From NCBI RefSeq assembly GCF_959608125.1, contig NZ_CAUHPG010000011.1:1-62305 (forward strand): 62,305 nucleotides of DNA, written 5' to 3'. Of this stretch, positions 58,146 through 62,305 are shown in pieces; within the stretch, counting starts at the first letter, position 1; the number at the start of each line of letters is the position of its first letter. The notes under the pieces are model-generated. The model searched no databases, was not told the DNA's origin, and was given only the letters and a program-made list of their open reading frames with translations. Made by a program: the position numbers and the translations under genes. The stretch is from an uncultured Slackia sp. Lineage in GTDB: Bacteria; Actinomycetota; Coriobacteriia; Coriobacteriales; Eggerthellaceae.

Positions 58146-59081
58146 ATGGGGTTCGAGACCGCTGCATACGAGGGCGAGAACGCCAACGATTTCGTCATCG
58201 TCACGGGCATGAGCGGCGCCGGCCGCACGGAGGCCATGCACGCCTTCGAAGACCTGGGGTATTTCTGCATAGACAACCTTCCGGCGAATCTGATTCCGCA
58301 GTTGCTCAGCACGGCGCGCGGGGCCTGCGAGAAGGCACGCAAGCTCGCCGTGGTCTGCGACGCGCGCAACAAGGACTTCTTCGCCGACCTGAAAGGCGAG
58401 CTCGAGCGCCTTTCTTCGTCGGGCGTGGCCTATCGCGTGGTGTTTCTGGATGCCGACGACGACAAGCTGGTGGCGCGCTATAAGGCGAGCCGCCGCCGCC
58501 ATCCCATGTGCGAGGAGGGCATGACCATCGCCCAGGGCATCGCCGCCGAGCGCGCGCTGCTGTTCTCGCTGCGCAACATGGCCCACGACGTGATCGATAC
58601 GAGCGAGCTTCTGCCCATGCAGTTGCGCACGAAGATTCGCGACTTGTTCGCGGGCGTCGATGAACGCGAGGGGCTGGCCGTCACCGTGTATTCCTTCGGT
58701 TTCAAGCACGGCGCGGCGCTCGACGCCGATATCGTGATGGATGTGCGCTTCCTTCCCAATCCTTATTACGATCCCGCTTTGCGTCCGCTTACCGGCCTCG
58801 ACGCCCCCGTGCGCGATTTCGTGATGTATCGCGACGAGACGGTCGAATTCCTGAAGCGCTGGCGCGAGCTGCTCGACGTGGTGATGCCCGGCTATGTGAA
58901 GGAAGGCAAGCAGCAGCTGGCCATCGCCGTGGGATGTACGGGCGGGCAGCATCGCAGCGTCGCGCTGGCGGAAAGCACGGGCGACTATCTGAAGACTCGC
59001 GGCTACCGCGTCAGCGTGACCCATCGAGACCTCGCGCTTGCCGAGTCGGTGCGTTCGGCGCTCGACGGAAAGGCCGAGTAG
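58146..59081 (+). CDS. rapZ: RapZ/YvcJ family nucleotide-binding protein
   Basis: The protein has 311 residues. The N-terminal P-loop VTGMSGAGRTEAMHAFEDLG and YFCIDNLP, and the C-terminal VGCTGGQHRSVALAE with VTHRDL, are the RapZ hallmarks. In E. coli it is the RNase adapter for GlmZ and senses glucosamine-6-phosphate; in Bacillus YvcJ affects competence. The conserved neighbourhood with yvcK and whiA supports an envelope-metabolism role. The P-loop lysine is replaced by Arg (GAGRT), so nucleotide binding may be altered. ATG 58146 follows AAGAGG; a GTG at 58140 is a less likely start. Confidence 0.95.
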   Translation: MGFETAAYEGENANDFVIVTGMSGAGRTEAMHAFEDLGYFCIDNLPANLIPQLLSTARGACEKARKLAVVCDARNKDFFADLKGELERLSSSGVAYRVVFLDADDDKLVARYKASRRRHPMCEEGMTIAQGIAAERALLFSLRNMAHDVIDTSELLPMQLRTKIRDLFAGVDEREGLAVTVYSFGFKHGAALDADIVMDVRFLPNPYYDPALRPLTGLDAPVRDFVMYRDETVEFLKRWRELLDVVMPGYVKEGKQQLAIAVGCTGGQHRSVALAESTGDYLKTRGYRVSVTHRDLALAESVRSALDGKAE

Positions 59082-59083
59082 CC

Positions 59084-60229
59084 ATGGCTGAATTCATTCC
59101 GCGCGACGTGCCGTTCGCCTACGACCCGGCGGCGACGGCCGCTTTCGCGCGTCTGCGCTCGGAAGTGGGCGACGAAGTTTTGCACGACACTGCAGCCCCC
59201 GTGAAGGCGGTCGTGATCGGCGGCGGCACGGGCGCTCCCGTTTCGATCCGCACGCTGCTTTCGCTCGAGGCCGAGGTGTCGGCGGTCGTGGCCATGGCCG
59301 ACGACGGCGGTTCGACCGGCATCCTGCGCGAAGAGGCGGGCGTTTTGCCGCCGGGCGATATCCGCAAATGCCTGGCCGCCATGGCGGCCGACGCCTCCGA
59401 CCCGTTGACGCGCGCGTTCAAGTACCGCTTCTCGTTCGCGCGCAACCATACGCTGGGCAACCTGATGCTGTCGGCCCTCGAAGACGCCACGGGGTCGTTT
59501 CCCGAGGCCATCGCCATTTGCGAGCGCCTGCTGGGTGCTCGCGGACACGTGTATCCCTCGACGCTCGACAAAGTGCGTCTCGTCGCCGAGACATGTGACG
59601 GCGTGCTGTTGGAGGGGCAGGCCAAGGCGTGCAAATCCACGACGGCCCTGCATCGCGTGCGACTCGAATCCGACACTCCCGTGCATGCATATGCTCCTGC
59701 GCTCGATGCGATCCGTGCGGCCGATCTGATCGTGCTGGGCCCGGGTTCGCTATTCACGTCGATCATCCCCAATCTCTTGGTGCCAGGCGTCATCGAGGCG
59801 ATCAGGGAATCGAACGGCGTGGTGGCGTTCGTTTGCTCGTTGGCCGACATGCAGGGAGAGACCTGGGGCCTTTCGGCGCGCGAGCATTTCGAGGCCTTGG
59901 CGCGTCACGGCATGGACGGCCTGGTCGATTACGTGCTGGTGCACAGCCCCGTTGCGTTGCGGCCTGCGAATCGAGCGGACCGCATGGCCGGCGTCGTCTG
60001 CGGCGATACGTCGCAAGAGCCTGCGGCCGCCGTTTCGCCCGCCGCTTCCGATACCATCCGTCCGGTGCGGATCAGCTACGAGGACGCCTTCGCCATCCAG
60101 CAGGCAGGCCCCGTGGTGCTCGTCCGCAACCTCGTCGATCCGTTGAGGCCCACGTGGCATGATGCGTCCGCGCTGCGAGACGCCATGCGCACCGTGATCC
60201 GCCTTTCCCGTCTGCGTTTGAGAAAGTAA
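59084..60229 (+). CDS. yvcK: YvcK family gluconeogenesis/UDP-sugar-binding protein
   Basis: This 381-residue CofD/YvcK-fold protein has AVVIGGGTGAPVSIRTLL, VAMADDGGSTGILREEAGVLPPGDIRKCL-type signature and LGPGSLFTSIIPNLLVPG. YvcK proteins bind UDP-GlcNAc/UDP-Glc and are needed for cell-wall integrity on gluconeogenic carbon; in actinobacteria the homologue CuvA acts at the pole. It starts 2 bases after rapZ ends. A 40-residue N-terminal extension (AEFIPRDVPFAYDP...) is not part of the core fold. A hydrophilic insertion (~305-325, Ala/Ser/Pro-rich) lies near the C-terminus. Confidence 0.94.
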   Translation: MAEFIPRDVPFAYDPAATAAFARLRSEVGDEVLHDTAAPVKAVVIGGGTGAPVSIRTLLSLEAEVSAVVAMADDGGSTGILREEAGVLPPGDIRKCLAAMAADASDPLTRAFKYRFSFARNHTLGNLMLSALEDATGSFPEAIAICERLLGARGHVYPSTLDKVRLVAETCDGVLLEGQAKACKSTTALHRVRLESDTPVHAYAPALDAIRAADLIVLGPGSLFTSIIPNLLVPGVIEAIRESNGVVAFVCSLADMQGETWGLSAREHFEALARHGMDGLVDYVLVHSPVALRPANRADRMAGVVCGDTSQEPAAAVSPAASDTIRPVRISYEDAFAIQQAGPVVLVRNLVDPLRPTWHDASALRDAMRTVIRLSRLRLRK

Positions 60230-60235
60230 GGTTTC

Positions 60236-61159
60236 ATGTCGTTTACCGCCGATGTCAAAGACGAGCTCACGCGTGTGGCTCCCGGATGCAGCCATTGCGA
60301 TAAGGCGACCCTTGCGGCTCTCATCCGCATCGAGGGCACGTTGTTCTTCTCGGGTCCGGGACGCTATCGTCTCGAAGTGGCCACCGAAATCAGTTCTGTG
60401 GCGCGCTTGATCATCAAGTCGCTCCACCAGACCTATGCCCTCAAGACCGAGCTCACGGTGCGTCGCAGCGTGCTGCATAAAACGCCGAACTACCTGATCG
60501 TGGTTCCGTCCCAGCCCGGCATGGAGGAGGCCCTGCACGATCTGGGCGTTCTGGGCGATGCCGGCCTGGAAATGGGCATCCATGCCCATCTGATCGAAAA
60601 GCCCTGCTGCGAAGCGGCGTATTTGCGCGGCGCTTTTCTGGGCAGCGGCTTCATCGCCGAGCCGCGCGGCGATTTCCATTTCGAGATCACGGTCGAAAAC
60701 GAGGGTCTGGCCGAAGGGCTCGTGGCCTTGATGACCGAGCGCGGCATCAAGGCGCGCATCCTGCACCGCCGCAACTCGTATATCGTGTATCTGAAAAGCG
60801 GCACGGCCATTTCGGAGTTCCTCGCGTTCGTCGGCGCGCACCAGAGCGCGCTTGCCATGGAGAACGAGCGCGTGCGCAAAAGCGTGCGCAACGACATCAA
60901 CCGCAAGGTCAATGCCGAGCTCGCCAACCAGGCGAAAAGCGCCGAGGCGGCGATCGACCAGATCGTGAGCATCCGCAAGCTGGCCGAAAGCGGCAAGATG
61001 GCCGACCTGCCGCCGGGGCTGCAGGAATTCGTGCGTCTGCGCCTGCGTTATCCCGACGCGAGCCTCAAAGAGCTCGGCGAACGGGCGAATCCGCCGCTGT
61101 CGAAGTCCGCGGTGTACCATCGCGTGCGCAGGCTCGAGGATCTCGCGAAGAACCTGTGA
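60236..61159 (+). CDS. whiA: sporulation/cell-division regulator WhiA
   Basis: This 307-residue protein combines a degenerate LAGLIDADG homing-endonuclease fold (GAFLGSGFIAEPRGDFHFEI; RRNSYIVYLKSG) with a C-terminal helix-turn-helix (LKELGERANPPLSKSAVYHRVRRLEDLA). In Streptomyces WhiA activates division genes with WhiB; in other Gram-positives it influences division and chromosome segregation. The four cysteines of CSHCDKAT and PCC near the N-terminus and middle are notable. It follows yvcK by 6 bases, without its own clear RBS, so it is probably coupled. A terminator ends the uvrC-rapZ-yvcK-whiA unit. Confidence 0.96.
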   Translation: MSFTADVKDELTRVAPGCSHCDKATLAALIRIEGTLFFSGPGRYRLEVATEISSVARLIIKSLHQTYALKTELTVRRSVLHKTPNYLIVVPSQPGMEEALHDLGVLGDAGLEMGIHAHLIEKPCCEAAYLRGAFLGSGFIAEPRGDFHFEITVENEGLAEGLVALMTERGIKARILHRRNSYIVYLKSGTAISEFLAFVGAHQSALAMENERVRKSVRNDINRKVNAELANQAKSAEAAIDQIVSIRKLAESGKMADLPPGLQEFVRLRLRYPDASLKELGERANPPLSKSAVYHRVRRLEDLAKNL

Positions 61160-61161
61160 CC

Positions 61162-61188
61162 AAGGGCGCTCCGGGCGCCCTTTTCTTT
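61162..61188 (+). terminator. terminator after whiA
   Basis: Stem AAGGGCGC/GCGCCCTT, 5-base loop, then TTCTTTATT, starting 3 bases after the stop. Confidence 0.88.
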
Positions 61189-61364
61189 ATTCTCGGTGAA
61201 CCGGATACGCGTGCGGCGCATCGTCGAGACGGCAGGTCTCGGTCGCTGCGCATATCCCGCTTCCCACTCTTTTCGACCTTTGTCCTGTCGGCCGATATTC
61301 CTCCTCGTGAATATTCATGCTAAAATCCTGCTCATTTCGTCGCTTTAGTTAGAAGGAGTGATTT

Positions 61365-62305
61365 ATGGCCGATACGACTTCCGTGAAGCCTGCGGGCGGG
61401 GAGCAGAAGCGCGAGCACTTCGCGTCCCGCCTGGGCTTCATCCTCGTGGCCGCAGGCTGCGCCATCGGATTGGGCAACGTGTGGCGTTTCCCGTACATCG
61501 CAGGCGAATACGGCGGCGGCGCCTTCGTGCTGCTGTACCTGATCTTCCTGGTCATCCTGGGCCTGCCCGTCATGGTGATGGAGTTCGCCGTGGGCCGCGC
61601 CAGCCAAAAGAGCTGCGCGCAGGCGTTCGACATCTTGGAGCCGAAACGTCGTTTCCACTGGTTCTCTTGGTGGGGGTACATCGGCTGCATGATCTTGATG
61701 ATGTTCTACACCACGGTCGCGGGCTGGATGCTCGCCTACGTGCCCAAGATGGCGTCGGGCATGTTCGACGGCGGCACGGCCGACGTCACGGGCGCGGCGT
61801 TCTCGTCGATGCTTGCGAACTCCTCCGAGCTTCTGGGCTGGATGCTGGCCGCCGTGGTCATCGGTTTTCTCGTGTGCAGCCTGGGCCTGCAAAAGGGCGT
61901 CGAGCGCATCACGAAATGGATGATGGCCATTCTGTTCGTCGCCATGATCGCGCTCTGCATCCGCTCTGTCACGCTGCCGGGCGCCGCCGAAGGCCTCGAG
62001 TTCTATCTGGTGCCTGATTTCAGCCGTATGTTCGCGGGCGGCTGGGCCACGTTCGGCGAAGCGGTCTATGCGGCTATGGGCCAGGCGTTCTTCTCGCTTT
62101 CGCTCGGTATCGCGGCGATGGAGATCTTCGGTTCGAAGATCGGCCGCGAGCGCAGCCTGACGGGCGAGGCCGTCAACGTCACGCTGCTCAACACGCTCGT
62201 CGCCATCCTGGCGGGTCTTATCATCTTCCCGGCCTGCTTCGCCTACAATGTCACGCCCGACTCCGGCCCCTCGCTCGTGTTCGTCACGTTGCCTGTGGTG
62301 TTCGG
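61365..62305 (+). CDS. sodium-dependent transporter, neurotransmitter:sodium symporter (NSS) family, 5' part
   Basis: The frame starts at ATG 61365 (AGAAGGAG 6 bases upstream) and is still open at the window end, so 313 residues are visible of the ~450 expected. TM1 carries the family signature AAGCAIGLGNVWRFPYIAGE, with the unwound Gly-Leu-Gly that binds substrate and sodium; TM3 has the Tyr region TTVAGWM, and TM6 the FFSLSLGIAAMEIFGS stretch. NSS members import amino acids (Trp, Leu, Met and others) with sodium. A palindrome TGAATATTCA (61309-61318) and TAAAAT (61321-61326) lie in the promoter region. Substrate cannot be decided. Confidence 0.93.
   Translation, partial: MADTTSVKPAGGEQKREHFASRLGFILVAAGCAIGLGNVWRFPYIAGEYGGGAFVLLYLIFLVILGLPVMVMEFAVGRASQKSCAQAFDILEPKRRFHWFSWWGYIGCMILMMFYTTVAGWMLAYVPKMASGMFDGGTADVTGAAFSSMLANSSELLGWMLAAVVIGFLVCSLGLQKGVERITKWMMAILFVAMIALCIRSVTLPGAAEGLEFYLVPDFSRMFAGGWATFGEAVYAAMGQAFFSLSLGIAAMEIFGSKIGRERSLTGEAVNVTLLNTLVAILAGLIIFPACFAYNVTPDSGPSLVFVTLPVVF

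Noticed and set aside
55108..58167. A 1019-codon open frame on the minus strand opposite lysO-like and uvrC genes
   Set aside because: The plus-strand genes have clear families. High GC content keeps antisense frames free of stops, and the antisense translation is low-complexity, rich in Arg, Ala, Asp and His, without motifs.
1..62305. tRNA or rRNA genes, CRISPR repeats, transposases, att-like repeats
   Set aside because: None found by eye on either strand; direct repeats in the window are short and confined to promoter regions or hairpins.

Overview
The window looks like a chromosomal segment of a high-GC anaerobic actinobacterium of the class Coriobacteriia, most likely family Eggerthellaceae; the genus cannot be fixed from sequence alone. 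The reasons are the high GC content with G/C-ending codons, the uvrC-rapZ-yvcK-whiA block of Gram-positive/actinobacterial type, many acyl-CoA dehydrogenases and class III CoA-transferases, an OFA-like MFS carrier, split 2-hydroxyacyl-CoA-dehydratase-related genes and many two-component systems. I see no rRNA, tRNA, CRISPR array, transposase or phage gene.

1-13.9 kb is a CoA-dependent organic-acid island. It holds three acyl-CoA dehydrogenases (one cut by the window edge and lacking the usual catalytic glutamate, as CaiA does), a FadK-like acyl-CoA ligase, a divergent crotonase, a flavodoxin-like FMN protein, a FldA/HadA-like CoA-transferase, a PaaI-type thioesterase and an MFS carrier. Embedded near its left end are a NUDIX/metallo-beta-lactamase pair and a B12-dependent methionine synthase activation-domain protein with a Cys-rich partner. 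The island resembles the caffeate (Car), carnitine (Cai) and phenyllactate (Fld) pathways in logic, but its substrate is unknown.

14-32 kb is mostly housekeeping and stress functions: an unusual hypoxanthine-DNA-glycosylase/NAD(P)HX-epimerase fusion, a nitroreductase divergent from a TipA-like MerR regulator with a textbook 19-bp-spacer promoter, a HAD phosphatase, a uracil permease, a 902-aa TPR-like protein of unknown function, an ArsR/HMA/P-type ATPase metal-efflux operon with a clear operator, a two-component system, a TVP38 membrane protein and an MFS transporter fused to CBS domains.

32.3-46 kb begins with a strong promoter-terminator unit with no protein, probably a ~290-nt structured RNA on the minus strand. 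It continues with ahpC and an AhpF-like reductase with swapped domain order, a GNAT acetyltransferase, sstT, a two-component system divergent from a BceAB-type ABC transporter, and a MocR-like regulator whose PLP lysine is replaced by arginine.

45-62.3 kb carries a beta-helix/SLH lipoprotein, sbcD-sbcC, a three-gene ATGA-coupled operon related to 2-hydroxyacyl-CoA dehydratase and its activase, a LysO-like exporter, uvrC (apparently leaderless), rapZ, yvcK, whiA and the start of a sodium:neurotransmitter-symporter-family transporter that runs off the window.
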